IMG/VR virus record: IMGVR_UViG_3300046660_000716
Span: 124,001-188,000 of that record
DNA from: a virus
Strand: one strand, 5' to 3'
DNA length: 64,000 nucleotides
Shown here: piece by piece, positions 23,420-31,725 of the stretch
How positions within the stretch are numbered: position 1 is the first letter of the stretch
Layout of the letters: each line of letters begins with the position of its first letter
Program-made: the position numbers and the translations under genes
The notes under the pieces: generated by a model
Told to the model about the DNA's origin: nothing
The model's input: the letters and a program-made list of their open reading frames with translations, nothing else
The model's database searches: none

Positions 23420-25036
23420 TTACGCAGGCAGGGTGCCGTTGTTGTTCTTGATCACGATCTTGCCAACCAGCGGAACGAATTCCTGGAAGGCTTGGCGCTT
23501 GGTCAGCAGGACGCTCGGCACGTTCGGCGAGTTAGGCGACACGAAGCCCGAGGCACTACGCTCCACGTTGAACGTGTATGGGTAGTACATCAGGGTCTTG
23601 ATGTCGTCCTGACCTGGCACGAAGAACACCCACAGCTCGCCAGCCGGCAGGTTCTGGCTGGAGAACATCATGTAGCGCTGGGTGCCGCTCATGGCGCCGA
23701 TGCTGTAGTTCACGTCCACGCCGTCGCGCTGAGCGTCGGCCTGTGCGGTGAAGATCCAGTTGACGCCGGTGAACAGGTTCACGTCGATCGGGTTGCCGAC
23801 GATCATGAACGTGCCGCCCGAGAAGTTCGAGTAGTTGCGCATCGACTGGGCCAGATTGTCGGTGATGCGCTTCAGCTCGTTCAGCCAGTCGGTAGGCGAA
23901 CCCATGTAGTTGCCGGTCGGCCACACGTCGAAGGTGCGCACGAACTGTGCGCCCTGGGCGGCGATGTGGTCGGCAGCGTCGGAGATGAAGCCGGCGCCTT
24001 GCAGGTCCACCTTCTGGGCCAGCACTTCGGTCATGATGTCCACGACCTTCAGGGTGCCGTCGATGTTGTACAGCGCCAGGTTGTCCTGGAGCCATTCCAG
24101 CGGCAGCGCTGCATCGAAGTGCTCACCGGTGCCGATGTGGATCTCGGTGGTCTTGATGTCGAAGCCGATGGTGGTCGACTGCTTGTTGGAGGTGGTCTCC
24201 AGCTTGCCCGACAGGTAGATCTTGGTGATCTGCGCCTTGGCGGCGGTCGCGCCCGACGACAGCGAGGTCGCGGTCAGGGTGCCGTCGGCGGTCGACACGA
24301 AGCCGAACACGGTGTCGCTCGACTCGTGGCCGTCCACGCTGTGCTGGGCGGTCGCGGTGAAGCGGATGTTGCCCTGGCGGGTCTCGGCCTTGCCGTCGTA
24401 CACTGGCACCTTGACCTGGGTCTCGGCGTTGGCACCGGCGGCGTCGGTCACGACGATGTCGACAGCGACAACCGCGAACACTGGGTCCAGGTTGTAGCCA
24501 GCCGAAACCGGGCAGCCGACAGGCATGATGTCCACGACGTCCATCGGCAGCGCGTGCGCGGCGCCGTCGATCTTCTTCTGCGAATTGCCCAGGGCAGGAT
24601 CGCGCAGAGCTTGCGGCAGCTCTTTCTTCAGGCCGGTGACCGGATCCTTGATGTAAGGAATCAGGTGCGACACGGTGAATTTCGGGGTCTTGACCGGCTC
24701 GGTCGGCAGCGCTTCCTTGATGCCGATCTTCGGCCAGGCCTTGCGCAGCATCGGCATGGTCAGGACGGACACCGGTTGGATGCCGCTCAGCGAGCTCTCG
24801 CGGAACACGGTAGCCTGGAAGTTATCTGCCAGGATCGACAGCGCGTCGGCGCTGTCTGCGCTCATGCCTTCGGACAGCATGGACTTGTACTGGCGGTACA
24901 GGGCTGGCTCGGTCAGAGCTTCCTGCATGCCGGCGATCGTCAGGACGTTGACGTGGTCTTTGGCGCGCAGGGTGTCGACGGTCTCGCGCAGCACGGCGGA
25001 ATAGCCATCGTTGCGCGCATTATTGAATTGCGTCAT
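23420..25036 (-). CDS. Major capsid protein
   Basis: A 538-residue protein placed between an acidic scaffold-like gene and terminase. The N-terminus is helical and helps assembly (DTLRAKDHVNVLTIAGMQE). A HK97/T4-gp23-type body follows; conserved-looking C-terminal phrases (PAGELWVFFVPGQDDIKTLM, YYPYTFNVERSASGFVSPN, KRQAFQEFVPLVGKIVIKN) are typical of T4-gp23-like capsid proteins of large myoviruses. A GGAGAAAT site precedes the ATG. The prohead protease at 32868 could trim it. An insertion rich in T, A and G (residues 235-300) may be a surface domain. Its single-gene unit with a strong terminator fits high expression. Identity is inferred from these and from context. Confidence 0.75.
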   Translation of the reverse strand: MTQFNNARNDGYSAVLRETVDTLRAKDHVNVLTIAGMQEALTEPALYRQYKSMLSEGMSADSADALSILADNFQATVFRESSLSGIQPVSVLTMPMLRKAWPKIGIKEALPTEPVKTPKFTVSHLIPYIKDPVTGLKKELPQALRDPALGNSQKKIDGAAHALPMDVVDIMPVGCPVSAGYNLDPVFAVVAVDIVVTDAAGANAETQVKVPVYDGKAETRQGNIRFTATAQHSVDGHESSDTVFGFVSTADGTLTATSLSSGATAAKAQITKIYLSGKLETTSNKQSTTIGFDIKTTEIHIGTGEHFDAALPLEWLQDNLALYNIDGTLKVVDIMTEVLAQKVDLQGAGFISDAADHIAAQGAQFVRTFDVWPTGNYMGSPTDWLNELKRITDNLAQSMRNYSNFSGGTFMIVGNPIDVNLFTGVNWIFTAQADAQRDGVDVNYSIGAMSGTQRYMMFSSQNLPAGELWVFFVPGQDDIKTLMYYPYTFNVERSASGFVSPNSPNVPSVLLTKRQAFQEFVPLVGKIVIKNNNGTLPA

Positions 25037-25126
25037 GGGGGATTTCTCCTAAAACGGGTAATGTGGCGGAACAGAAACCGAGGCTATTCGCTTTTCCCTT
25101 GGGCTGTCGAGGCCGGCGGGGTGTTC

Positions 25127-25762
25127 CTAGTTTGTTGGTCCGGAGTCGGGTTTCCGGAAGTCATCGTCACCATCAATTACGTGTTTGATGATTTCGGCCA
25201 CAGCGGACACTCTTTCTCGCACGGTGACGTACACGTCGCGGACGCGTTCGTAGCCGAGGTCGGCGAACCGGGCGCGCAGCGTGGTGCACTGCTCGTTCGC
25301 CTCGTCGATCAGAGCCTTGGAGCGCGTGATGTACTTCTGGCCGACTGGGTCCTTGATGCGGTCCAGCAGCTGCTCCGACGCCGTGCTGAGCGCCTGGCAC
25401 TGGGCCTGGATCTCAACGAGGCTGTCGTACATGCGCTCGCGCTTGATCTTCTCGGACGCGGGGTCCGGGGCGGAGGCCGGAGCCCCGTCGGCGGAGCCGT
25501 CTCCGGGATCGTCACTGCCCAGCTCGGATGTGTCGCTGTTGTCGTCGTCATCGATGTTGAAGTCCGACGATCCGTCGTCGGCAGGAGGGTCCGCCGGGTC
25601 CGCGTCCGGCTTGGCTGCGGGTTTGGCCTTCGGATCTTTGGGCGCGTCGGGCTTGGCCGCTGGATCCACGGCAGCCTTGCCGCCCGGCTCCTTCAGCTCC
25701 TTCTCGTCCTTCGGGGGGTCGCCCGGCGCCTCGTTCAGGGGCACGTAGCCGGTCAGGATCAT
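25127..25762 (-). CDS. Acidic scaffold-like protein
   Basis: A 211-residue protein. Residues 10-100 are low-complexity, rich in D, P, A, K and G (PKDPKAKPAAKPDADPADPP, then NIDDDDNSDTSELGSDDPG). Residues 105-200 are helical (RERMYDSLVEIQAQCQALS, TLRARFADLGYERVRDVYV). Such acidic-plus-helical architecture next to a capsid gene is typical for scaffold or prohead core proteins, but no family is recognised. It is coupled to the upstream HU-like gene by ATGA. Confidence 0.45.
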   Translation of the reverse strand: MILTGYVPLNEAPGDPPKDEKELKEPGGKAAVDPAAKPDAPKDPKAKPAAKPDADPADPPADDGSSDFNIDDDDNSDTSELGSDDPGDGSADGAPASAPDPASEKIKRERMYDSLVEIQAQCQALSTASEQLLDRIKDPVGQKYITRSKALIDEANEQCTTLRARFADLGYERVRDVYVTVRERVSAVAEIIKHVIDGDDDFRKPDSGPTN

Positions 25763-26106
25763 ACGCCCGCCGTTTTGCGCTTGACCGCGTCCTTGAGGAC
25801 CTTGGCGGCGCGGAAGGACACGCGGCGGCCGGCCTCGATGGCGACGACCTCGCTGGTGCGGGGGTTGCGGCCCTCGCGCGGCTTGGTCTCGATGATGCGG
25901 AAGTTGCCCAGGTTCGGCACCCGGACCGTGGCGAAGCGCCCGGCCAGGGAGGCGATGCCGCGGGTCACGCTGTCCACGATCTTGTTGGAATCGGCCTTGG
26001 TGGTGTCCAGGTCCTTGGAGACGAAGGCGACCAGCTCCTCGCGGCCCGCCGGGTCCGGCTCACCGGCCAGGCGCCGGGTTCGCGGCGCTGCGGTTTCAGT
26101 AGTCAT
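25759..26106 (-). CDS. HU/IHF-like DNA-binding protein
   Basis: A 115-residue protein. After a 25-residue basic and polar N-terminus, the rest fits the HU/IHF fold: two helices (REELVAFVSKDL, KIVDSVTRGIASLAGRF), a beta arm starting VRVPNLGNFRIIETKPREGRNP and the conserved end RVSFRAAKVLKDAV. The GRNPRTSEVV segment is the DNA-wrapping arm. Phage HU-like proteins bend DNA, aid replication or package DNA. It starts the capsid operon and overlaps the next gene by ATGA. Confidence 0.85.
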   Translation of the reverse strand: MTTETAAPRTRRLAGEPDPAGREELVAFVSKDLDTTKADSNKIVDSVTRGIASLAGRFATVRVPNLGNFRIIETKPREGRNPRTSEVVAIEAGRRVSFRAAKVLKDAVKRKTAGV

Positions 26107-26207
26107 TTGGTAAATCCTCGTGGTCGCGGCGATGGCGCCGCAGGGTGGAGTCTATCCCCTTGTTGATCCGGAACGAGGGGCGGACATCGAGAAACCGAAA
26201 TTTTGCA

Positions 26208-26235
26208 TTGAAAAAACATGCAACTGCTATATAAT
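26208..26235 (+). promoter_or_regulatory. Sigma70-type promoter for RNA polymerase beta piece
   Basis: TTGAAA at 26208-26213 and a perfect TATAAT at 26230-26235 are separated by 16 bases, and AT-rich sequence surrounds them. It points at the 26298 gene. This is the best sigma70-like promoter in the window and suggests early transcription by the host polymerase. Confidence 0.75.
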
Positions 26236-26297
26236 TCTCTTGAAACACCCCCGGACACTGCCCCGCACGCGGGCGGTCCCAACAAGAAAGGACCCGC

Positions 26298-27779
26298 ATG
26301 TCATCTGTATCCGAAAAACTCTATGCACGCTTTCAGAGCGCGAACCCGGAGAACACCTTCAATGACGACTTGATTTTCTGGCGCGAGAAGGACGATCCCG
26401 AGGGCTACCTCGAGGACGTGTTCCAGGCGCTCGAAGTCGTCCCAGGGATCAAGTTCAACGGCGTGACGGTCATGCGCGACGAGAGCCGCTACCCGAAGGA
26501 CCTGATGTTCAACGACATCGAGCCGTCGCGCCTGGACCTGGCACAGGTGCGCTTCCACCTGGAGATGCAGGAGAACGTCAAAGACATCACCCTGTCCATC
26601 TTCCTGCCGAAGCTGAAGGACCGCATGTTCTACGAGCTGAACGGCAGCCCGTACTACCCGATCCTCCAGCTGGTCGACCGCGGTACCTACGTGACCCGCA
26701 AGACCTTCACGCTGAAGACGCTGCTGATGCCGCTGGTGTTCCGCCGCGACTCGGTAGTCAAGGTGCAGGACACGGTCAGCGAGAAGGAGTACGAGGAGCT
26801 GATCTACACGCTCGACCTCTTCCGCAACCGCATCAACATCTTCCGCTACCTCTTTGCCAGCAAGGGCATGGCCGGCACGATGGAGTTCCTCGGCATCAAC
26901 ACCGAGACCGAGGTCATGCTGTGCGTCAAGGACGAGGTGAAGAACACTGAGCCCGGCACGTACCGCATCTACGACGTCAAGGGCGCCGCCGGCCTGTGCG
27001 TCGTCGCGGAGGAGTCGTGGGTCGCGCAGAACCCGCACTACCGCGGAGCCATCATGGTGACGCTGGCCGACGCCCTGGACGGCATCCAGCGCCGCCTGAT
27101 CGAGGAGGACGACATCGCGCAGTGGAAGCGCCGCCTCGGCCGCCACTTCACGCAGAACTCCAACGGCTACGAGGAAAAGGCGGACAAGATCCTCATCAGC
27201 CTGCAGCGCATCCTGGACCAGCGCACCAAGAAGAACCTGGCGCACGTCGCGCCAGAGGACAAGGTGGACGTGTACTGTATCCTCCGCTGGATGATGCGCG
27301 AGTATAAGACGCTGGTGCAGGTCGACGGCATGGACGTGCGCAACAAGCGCATCCGCGTGTCCGAGTACCTGATCCACCCGCTGCTGCTGAAGTTCTCCGA
27401 GTCCACGTACCGCCTGCTGAACTCGAAGAACCTAACCTTCCGCTCCCTGGTCGGCGTGTTCCGTCCGTTCATCCACGACGTCGACGACCCGAAGTCGAAG
27501 CCACAGACGAACTTCCTCATCAAGAAGCTGGTGATGAACGAGCTTTTGAGATATAACAATATGGTCAACTCGTTCGACCTGATCCCTGCGCTCCGGTGGA
27601 CGACGCGCGGGCCGCAGTCCCTGAGCGACCGGAGCCGATCGGACATCTCGTTGCGGTTCAGGGGCCACCACCCATCGTACGTTGGGCGTATCGGGTTGAG
27701 CGCAGCAAGCGCATCCGATCCTGGCACGAGTGGCACGTTGGTGCCGTTTTGCAAGACCGATTCGCAGTTCTTTCTGTAA
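26298..27779 (+). CDS. Phage RNA polymerase beta-type subunit, N-terminal piece
   Basis: A 493-residue polypeptide matching the first half of bacterial beta. MDVRNKRIRVSEYLIHPL at 345-362 corresponds to the DHLGNRR-R segment. TTRGPQSLSDRSRSD near 435-449 matches the ALGPGGLTRERAG segment, and GHHPSYVGRIGLS near 456-468 matches [21 protein letters not shown]. The protein stops just after this, so the rest of beta, including the catalytic lysines, must be encoded elsewhere. Split beta subunits are known in phiKZ-like and AR9-like jumbo phages. The AAGAAAGGA site before the ATG and the sigma70-like promoter upstream suggest early expression. It is not the N-terminus of the beta at 61780, which has its own copy of the same regions. 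Confidence 0.85.
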   Translation: MSSVSEKLYARFQSANPENTFNDDLIFWREKDDPEGYLEDVFQALEVVPGIKFNGVTVMRDESRYPKDLMFNDIEPSRLDLAQVRFHLEMQENVKDITLSIFLPKLKDRMFYELNGSPYYPILQLVDRGTYVTRKTFTLKTLLMPLVFRRDSVVKVQDTVSEKEYEELIYTLDLFRNRINIFRYLFASKGMAGTMEFLGINTETEVMLCVKDEVKNTEPGTYRIYDVKGAAGLCVVAEESWVAQNPHYRGAIMVTLADALDGIQRRLIEEDDIAQWKRRLGRHFTQNSNGYEEKADKILISLQRILDQRTKKNLAHVAPEDKVDVYCILRWMMREYKTLVQVDGMDVRNKRIRVSEYLIHPLLLKFSESTYRLLNSKNLTFRSLVGVFRPFIHDVDDPKSKPQTNFLIKKLVMNELLRYNNMVNSFDLIPALRWTTRGPQSLSDRSRSDISLRFRGHHPSYVGRIGLSAASASDPGTSGTLVPFCKTDSQFFL

Positions 27780-27788
27780 AGGAACCCC

Positions 27789-27953
27789 ATGATCCAATTC
27801 TCCCTGTACCAGACCACCAACGGCAGCTATCGCGTGCTGGTCAACGGTAAGGTCCACCCGCTGATGTGCGGCGTCGAGGACGAGGCCGACGCCATCAAGC
27901 GCATCAAGAAGGTCTTCGACATTGACGTTCCCTGCGTCGAAGCGGCGGTGTGA
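27789..27953 (+). CDS. Small hypothetical protein after RNA polymerase beta
   Basis: Fifty-four residues (MIQFSLYQTTNGSYRVLVNG, ending CVEAAV) with an AAAGGAA site, nine bases after the polymerase stop. A short beta hairpin then a basic helix (AIKRIKKVF). It overlaps the next gene by GTGA. Spacing and coupling support it as a real small gene. Confidence 0.5.
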   Translation: MIQFSLYQTTNGSYRVLVNGKVHPLMCGVEDEADAIKRIKKVFDIDVPCVEAAV

Positions 27954-28507
27954 CCGTGGACTTCGCGGACATCAGGCCGAGGGGCGAGCCGATCGTGGTC
28001 GCGGGAGCCGGCCCGCTCGCGACCGTGGGCCTGTCCCACATCATGAAGATGATGCAGGAGTCCATCGGCCCGGTCCTGCCGGGCCGCCACCGCGCGCCCC
28101 TGATGCTGGAGGAGAGCATAAACCGCGACATCGCGGACATCCGCGCCAGCATCACCAGCATGAGCGAGCCGACGGTGTCGAGCGCGGAATTCGTCGCGTC
28201 GATGGAGAAGCAGCTGCGCGGCCTCGTGAGCGGCCTCTTCCAGACGGCCGGCGTCGCGAATCACAAGCTCGACAGCTGGCGCCCGGTGGGCGTCATGATT
28301 CGCAGCCACGCTTCCGGAGCAGACGTCATCTACTTCGGCGAGGACGGGCGCTTCCAGAGGGTGAGGGGCCGGAGCTACGGCGGTCGCCGCGCTGCGCGGG
28401 TTGCCCTGAAGAAGCGACCGATCGACTTCAGGACGGTAATCTGCACGAGCATCGTGTACGACCACCCCGTTCCTGTGACGACCTACACCCTCGACATCAC
28501 GTTCTGA
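27950..28507 (+). CDS. Hypothetical protein (GTG start)
   Basis: A 185-residue protein starting with GTG in a GTGA overlap. It has a PIVVAGAGPLATVGLSHIMK segment of nucleotide-site flavour, though no full P-loop is present. The middle is a helical membrane-like or amphipathic region (SMEKQLRGLVSGLFQTAG) and the end is basic (RVRGRSYGGRRAARVALKK). No family recognised. Confidence 0.55.
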   Translation: MTVDFADIRPRGEPIVVAGAGPLATVGLSHIMKMMQESIGPVLPGRHRAPLMLEESINRDIADIRASITSMSEPTVSSAEFVASMEKQLRGLVSGLFQTAGVANHKLDSWRPVGVMIRSHASGADVIYFGEDGRFQRVRGRSYGGRRAARVALKKRPIDFRTVICTSIVYDHPVPVTTYTLDITF

Positions 28508-28519
28508 AACCAAAGCGGT

Positions 28520-28545
28520 CCTACCCTTCGCGGGTAGGGCTCTTT
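28520..28545 (+). terminator. Intergenic hairpin, CCTACCC type
   Basis: CCTACCC pairs with GGGTAGG around TTCGC, with a weak T-run (CTCTTTCC) following. It lies 12 bases after the stop of the 27950 gene. Confidence 0.6.
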
Positions 28546-28569
28546 CCAACCTAACCGAAGGAGCAATTC

Positions 28570-28845
28570 ATGACATTCGAAATATCCCAGGGCTTTGATA
28601 CGCCCCGATCCCTCCTCAAGATCCTGGAGCAGGTCCCGGACTACATGCTGGACGTACCCTTCGCCTTCGTGTACGAGTCCGACGACGGCATCACGATCCT
28701 CAAGGAGCGCAGCGACGGCGGAGATTGCGAGGCACCGGACGTCGGGGCGCGCGAAGCAACTCTCGACGGCATCGACACCATCAACGGCGGCAACCACGAG
28801 ATCGGCATGCGGATCACGTTCGTCGGCAAGAGCGCGTCCAACTAG
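28570..28845 (+). CDS. Small hypothetical protein
   Basis: Ninety-one residues with a GAAGGAG site. Acidic, alpha/beta pattern (LLKILEQVPDYMLDVPFAFVY, then EIGMRITFVGK). No motif recognised. It starts a run of four small genes in the same direction. Confidence 0.55.
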   Translation: MTFEISQGFDTPRSLLKILEQVPDYMLDVPFAFVYESDDGITILKERSDGGDCEAPDVGAREATLDGIDTINGGNHEIGMRITFVGKSASN

Positions 28846-28854
28846 GAGAAGCGC

Positions 28855-29097
28855 ATGGACATCGACGAATTCCAAACGCAGTATGGCCCAGCCAGGCGCT
28901 ACGCCATGCCGAATGCCGCGACCACCCAGGAGAACCTGGACGCAGTGGACGAGCGCCTCATCTGGACCGAGGTGCGGCGCGACCAGGGACGCCGCCTGCT
29001 GAATGGTCGCTGGCCTGAGCATGCGACCGCCTACCGCATTGCCGCAACGCCCTGGGACGTCCGCCATCCGCGCGGCGCCATCGAAATCGCGCTGTAG
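28855..29097 (+). CDS. Small hypothetical protein
   Basis: Eighty residues, GGAGAAGCGC before the ATG. Polar and helical (NLDAVDERLIWTEVRRDQGRR). Followed by an ATG one base after the stop. No motif. Confidence 0.5.
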   Translation: MDIDEFQTQYGPARRYAMPNAATTQENLDAVDERLIWTEVRRDQGRRLLNGRWPEHATAYRIAATPWDVRHPRGAIEIAL

Positions 29098-29098
29098 G

Positions 29099-29326
29099 AT
29101 GGACGAAGACGACGACAGGCCGTCCCTGTGGGAACGGATAAAGTGCTTCTTCGGCCGGCACCGCTACCAGCCGGCCTTCCACCGCCGCACGTGGTACGCC
29201 AAGCGCAAGCAGCGATACCTGATCACCGAATTCCGACTCAGGTGCAAGCACTGCGACAGACCGACGCGCTGGTGGCCTCAGCGCCGCATGGCCGAGATAA
29301 CCAAGAAACTGAACGTGAGGTGGTGA
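29099..29326 (+). CDS. Small basic protein with a CxxC pair
   Basis: Seventy-five residues starting MDEDDDRPSLWERIKCFFG. Very basic middle (TWYAKRKQRYL) and a CKHCDRP knuckle that could be part of a zinc site with the C in IKCFFGRH. Nucleic-acid binding is a guess. The next gene begins one base after the stop. Confidence 0.5.
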   Translation: MDEDDDRPSLWERIKCFFGRHRYQPAFHRRTWYAKRKQRYLITEFRLRCKHCDRPTRWWPQRRMAEITKKLNVRW

Positions 29327-29327
29327 C

Positions 29328-29543
29328 ATGAGCCCAGGAGAAATCAACGCAAAGTACCCCGAGCCGGTGTACCGCTGCCGGGCGTGCCGGTCGGCCGAGA
29401 ACCTGCGGTGGTTCGGCGGCACTTCCTGCCCGGTGTGCGACAAGCCCGAGTGCTCCGCCGCCCTGGTGAAGGAAATCGAGGATTCCAACGCGTACGAGGA
29501 ATCCCTGGACCAACTCTACGCCGACCGCTACGGCAACCCATAA
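29328..29543 (+). CDS. Small zinc-ribbon protein
   Basis: Seventy-one residues with two CxxC pairs (YRCRACRSAENL and TSCPVCDKPEC), spaced like a zinc ribbon, and an acidic helical tail (VKEIEDSNAYEESLDQLY). Such small ribbons often bind nucleic acids or protein partners, sometimes the transcription machinery. Context gives no more. Confidence 0.6.
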   Translation: MSPGEINAKYPEPVYRCRACRSAENLRWFGGTSCPVCDKPECSAALVKEIEDSNAYEESLDQLYADRYGNP

Positions 29544-29560
29544 CTGAAGGAGAAGAACGC

Positions 29561-30208
29561 ATGAACGAAGATCAAAAGTGGTACCGACTCAAGCAGGACC
29601 TGTACGCGTTAGGCAAGCTCGATTCGCGCGGCTATGTCACGGCCGTCGAGCTGAAGGACGCCACGACCCTGGTCCACAAGGCCGGCGACGTCTATCTGCT
29701 GGACCCGAGCGGCGAATACCTGTCCGGCCCGATGGGCGACTACTCGGTGGGCATCGGTGGCGCCAAGGGCGAGCCCGACCTGTGGGAACGGGTCGAGACC
29801 GCGCCGAACATGGCCGAACGGGAGCACCGCCGCGCGGGCGCGATCTACTCCGCCAAGGCGCCGAACGGTCTGGCGATCGTCGGCACATCCGACACGGCCC
29901 CGATGGTGTGTCTCGCATCGCAGTTCCAGCTGAATGGCAACTTCCTGCTGGAGGCGCTGTATGAAGACCAGACTGATGTGGACTGGAACAACCAGACCGT
30001 GCAGACCCTCCACGACGAGAAGCTGTACGTCGACGAGCAGGGCAACCGCTGGCGCGAGAACCAGCTGGTGCTGGCGGAGGTCATCGAAGAAAGCGATGCA
30101 CCGCATCACACGCTGGTGGGCGCGGACTACCGTCCGATCACCCCAGTGGTCACTGAACCGACCACCTACGCCGGCGCCGCCGAGACCGAGGGAGGCTCAG
30201 TTGACTAA
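29561..30208 (+). CDS. Hypothetical protein
   Basis: A 215-residue protein starting MNEDQKWYRLKQDLYA with an AAGGAG site. Beta-rich with repeated polar loops (DVYLLDPSGEYLSGPMGDYS) and a segment (APNGLAIVGTSDTAPMVCLAS). No catalytic motif seen. Its end overlaps the next gene by eight bases. Confidence 0.55.
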   Translation: MNEDQKWYRLKQDLYALGKLDSRGYVTAVELKDATTLVHKAGDVYLLDPSGEYLSGPMGDYSVGIGGAKGEPDLWERVETAPNMAEREHRRAGAIYSAKAPNGLAIVGTSDTAPMVCLASQFQLNGNFLLEALYEDQTDVDWNNQTVQTLHDEKLYVDEQGNRWRENQLVLAEVIEESDAPHHTLVGADYRPITPVVTEPTTYAGAAETEGGSVD

Positions 30209-30542
30209 GTCCTTCATGGTCATGTCCAATCTCGCCAACTGGGACATGGACTCGCTCGGCTACGTCGGAGCCTTCATAGGCGAAGATCCGAACCTCGGCC
30301 TGCAGGCGTTCATCCAGTCGGACGAGGTCCAAAAGCGCCTGGCTGACACCTACTACGCCTCGACAAAGCCGACGCTTGCATCATTCCCTCTGACCGACGA
30401 CGAGTGGACTGAGCTGATCAACAAGCAAGAGATCAACTGCTACTTCCACGGTGCCGAGGTGGCGTGGGGCGTGGTGCCCGACGGGACCGAAAGGCCATAT
30501 CTCTTCGCCGCGGTCGAAGTCAAAGAGGGGCTCAACGCATGA
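30201..30542 (+). CDS. Hypothetical protein of a local paralogous family (TTG start)
   Basis: Start chosen as TTG 30201 because GGAGG lies five bases upstream; ATG 30216 is the alternative. The 113-residue product begins TKSFMVMSNLANWDMDSLGYVGAF and aligns with the N-termini of the 30539 and 40452 proteins (KIYAVFSNNGAWNYKSLGLV and KQLYCIFSTSGPWSSDELCYV). A second shared segment is FHGAEVAWGVVPDGTERPYLFAAVEV. It thus forms part of a phage-specific family. Function unknown. Confidence 0.6.
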   Translation: MTKSFMVMSNLANWDMDSLGYVGAFIGEDPNLGLQAFIQSDEVQKRLADTYYASTKPTLASFPLTDDEWTELINKQEINCYFHGAEVAWGVVPDGTERPYLFAAVEVKEGLNA

Positions 30543-31195
30543 AGATCTATGCCGTGTTCTCCAACAACGGAGCCTGGAACTACAAGTCCCTGGGCTTGGT
30601 GCGCGTGCTGCCTGCCAAGGACGCCACCGACGCGGCCGCCTTGGTGGCCGAGTCCGACAGCCGACCGGGCTGGGCTCCGACCACCACGGGCATCTACACC
30701 GGCCAGGCGAATATCATGCGCTTGACCTCTAAGATGGAGCTCCTGTACAAGAGCCCCATCGAAATCGAGCTGCTCATGGTCTACGGCGCCCATAGCAACG
30801 CGCACCCACTACTGCCAGGTAGCACGGTGATGTACGCCGTCGTGCCGGTCGAGCTACCCGACGTCGTCGTGCCGCCGATGAAGAACCCCAACCCGATCAC
30901 GGCGGCGAGCTTCCACAGCGGCGAGCTGACAGTCAAGCCGAAGACGACCGGCGTGGTCGAGTTCGGCATCGACGGCGACGAGCAGGCGAGCGAGCACCAG
31001 AACGCCACTCTGGACGTCCAGGGCGAACTCGCGATCACGGTGCAGACCATCGTGAAGGTGCCGGAGGAAACTCTGGCGCGCGGCGAAGAGGAGGTCGCCC
31101 ACTGGCTGCGCATGACCTTCGGGTCCGTGCGCACCCTCCACCCCCACTTCACGTTCAACGCGTGGGTGGGAAAAAACGAACCGAGTGACAAGTAA
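30539..31195 (+). CDS. Hypothetical protein of a local paralogous family
   Basis: A 218-residue protein starting in an ATGA overlap. The first 35 residues match the N-termini of the 30201 and 40452 proteins; the second half differs and is beta-rich (VVEFGIDGDEQASEHQNATL, LAITVQTIVKVPEETLARG). The shared domain would be about 100 residues. Unknown function. Confidence 0.6.
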   Translation: MKIYAVFSNNGAWNYKSLGLVRVLPAKDATDAAALVAESDSRPGWAPTTTGIYTGQANIMRLTSKMELLYKSPIEIELLMVYGAHSNAHPLLPGSTVMYAVVPVELPDVVVPPMKNPNPITAASFHSGELTVKPKTTGVVEFGIDGDEQASEHQNATLDVQGELAITVQTIVKVPEETLARGEEEVAHWLRMTFGSVRTLHPHFTFNAWVGKNEPSDK

Positions 31196-31205
31196 GGAGA
31201 AAGAC

Positions 31206-31445
31206 ATGGGCATGAATGACGGACAGATCCAGCAGGCTATCGCGGCGACCACCAAGGGCAAGCCCCAGGTGACCTGGGGAGAGATCTCCGACGGCGTGAA
31301 GGCCGCAGGAACGATCCCGAAGAACGGCTGGGGTAAGGTGCGCAACAACCTTCAGGGCCTCATCAACGCGGGCTACCTGCTGCGCAACACCGAGAACATC
31401 CGCGGTCCCGAGCTCTACGACGTACTGAAGGAGCTGCCGCAGTGA
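31206..31445 (+). CDS. Small hypothetical protein, winged-helix-like
   Basis: Seventy-nine residues with an AAGGAG site. The pattern WGEISDGVKAAGTIPKNGWGKVRNNLQGLINAGYLLR resembles a winged-helix fold (helix, turn, helix, then a strand for the wing), but this is pattern only. It overlaps the next gene by GTGA. Confidence 0.5.
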   Translation: MGMNDGQIQQAIAATTKGKPQVTWGEISDGVKAAGTIPKNGWGKVRNNLQGLINAGYLLRNTENIRGPELYDVLKELPQ

Positions 31446-31630
31446 CCGCCGAGAAGAAGGGCACGGTCGCGAGGATCGCCGACATTCTCGAGGACGTGGC
31501 CGACCTGTTCGGCATCGGCTCGCGCGTGGTGCGCAACGCCTCGGACCTCGTGTCCAAGGACGGCCGCCAGCAGGTGAAGGACGAGATCGCGGAGCGCTCG
31601 CGGCGCCCCGCCGATCCACCGACCAAGTAA
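31442..31630 (+). CDS. Small hypothetical protein (GTG start)
   Basis: Sixty-two residues starting with GTG in a GTGA overlap. A single helix (VARIADILEDVADLFGIGSRVV) is followed by a polar, basic tail. Last gene before a strong terminator. Confidence 0.5.
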   Translation: MTAEKKGTVARIADILEDVADLFGIGSRVVRNASDLVSKDGRQQVKDEIAERSRRPADPPTK

Positions 31631-31633
31631 GAC

Positions 31634-31660
31634 GAGGGGCCTCCGGGCCTCTCTTTTTTT
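31634..31660 (+). terminator. Strong intrinsic terminator
   Basis: GAGGGGCC pairs with GGCCTCTC (one G-U) around TCCG, followed immediately by seven T. Ends the unit of small genes after the polymerase beta piece. Confidence 0.88.
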
Positions 31661-31685
31661 ACCGGAGCGCTCAACGCGATATCCT

Positions 31686-31691
31686 TATAGT
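31686..31691 (+). promoter_or_regulatory. TATAGT -10-like hexamer
   Basis: TATAGT lies 35 bases before the 31726 start and right after a strong terminator, a natural place for a promoter. No good -35 is visible. Confidence 0.4.
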
Positions 31692-31725
31692 GTAGGCCAC
31701 CCGAAACCAACAGAAGGAGAATGGA

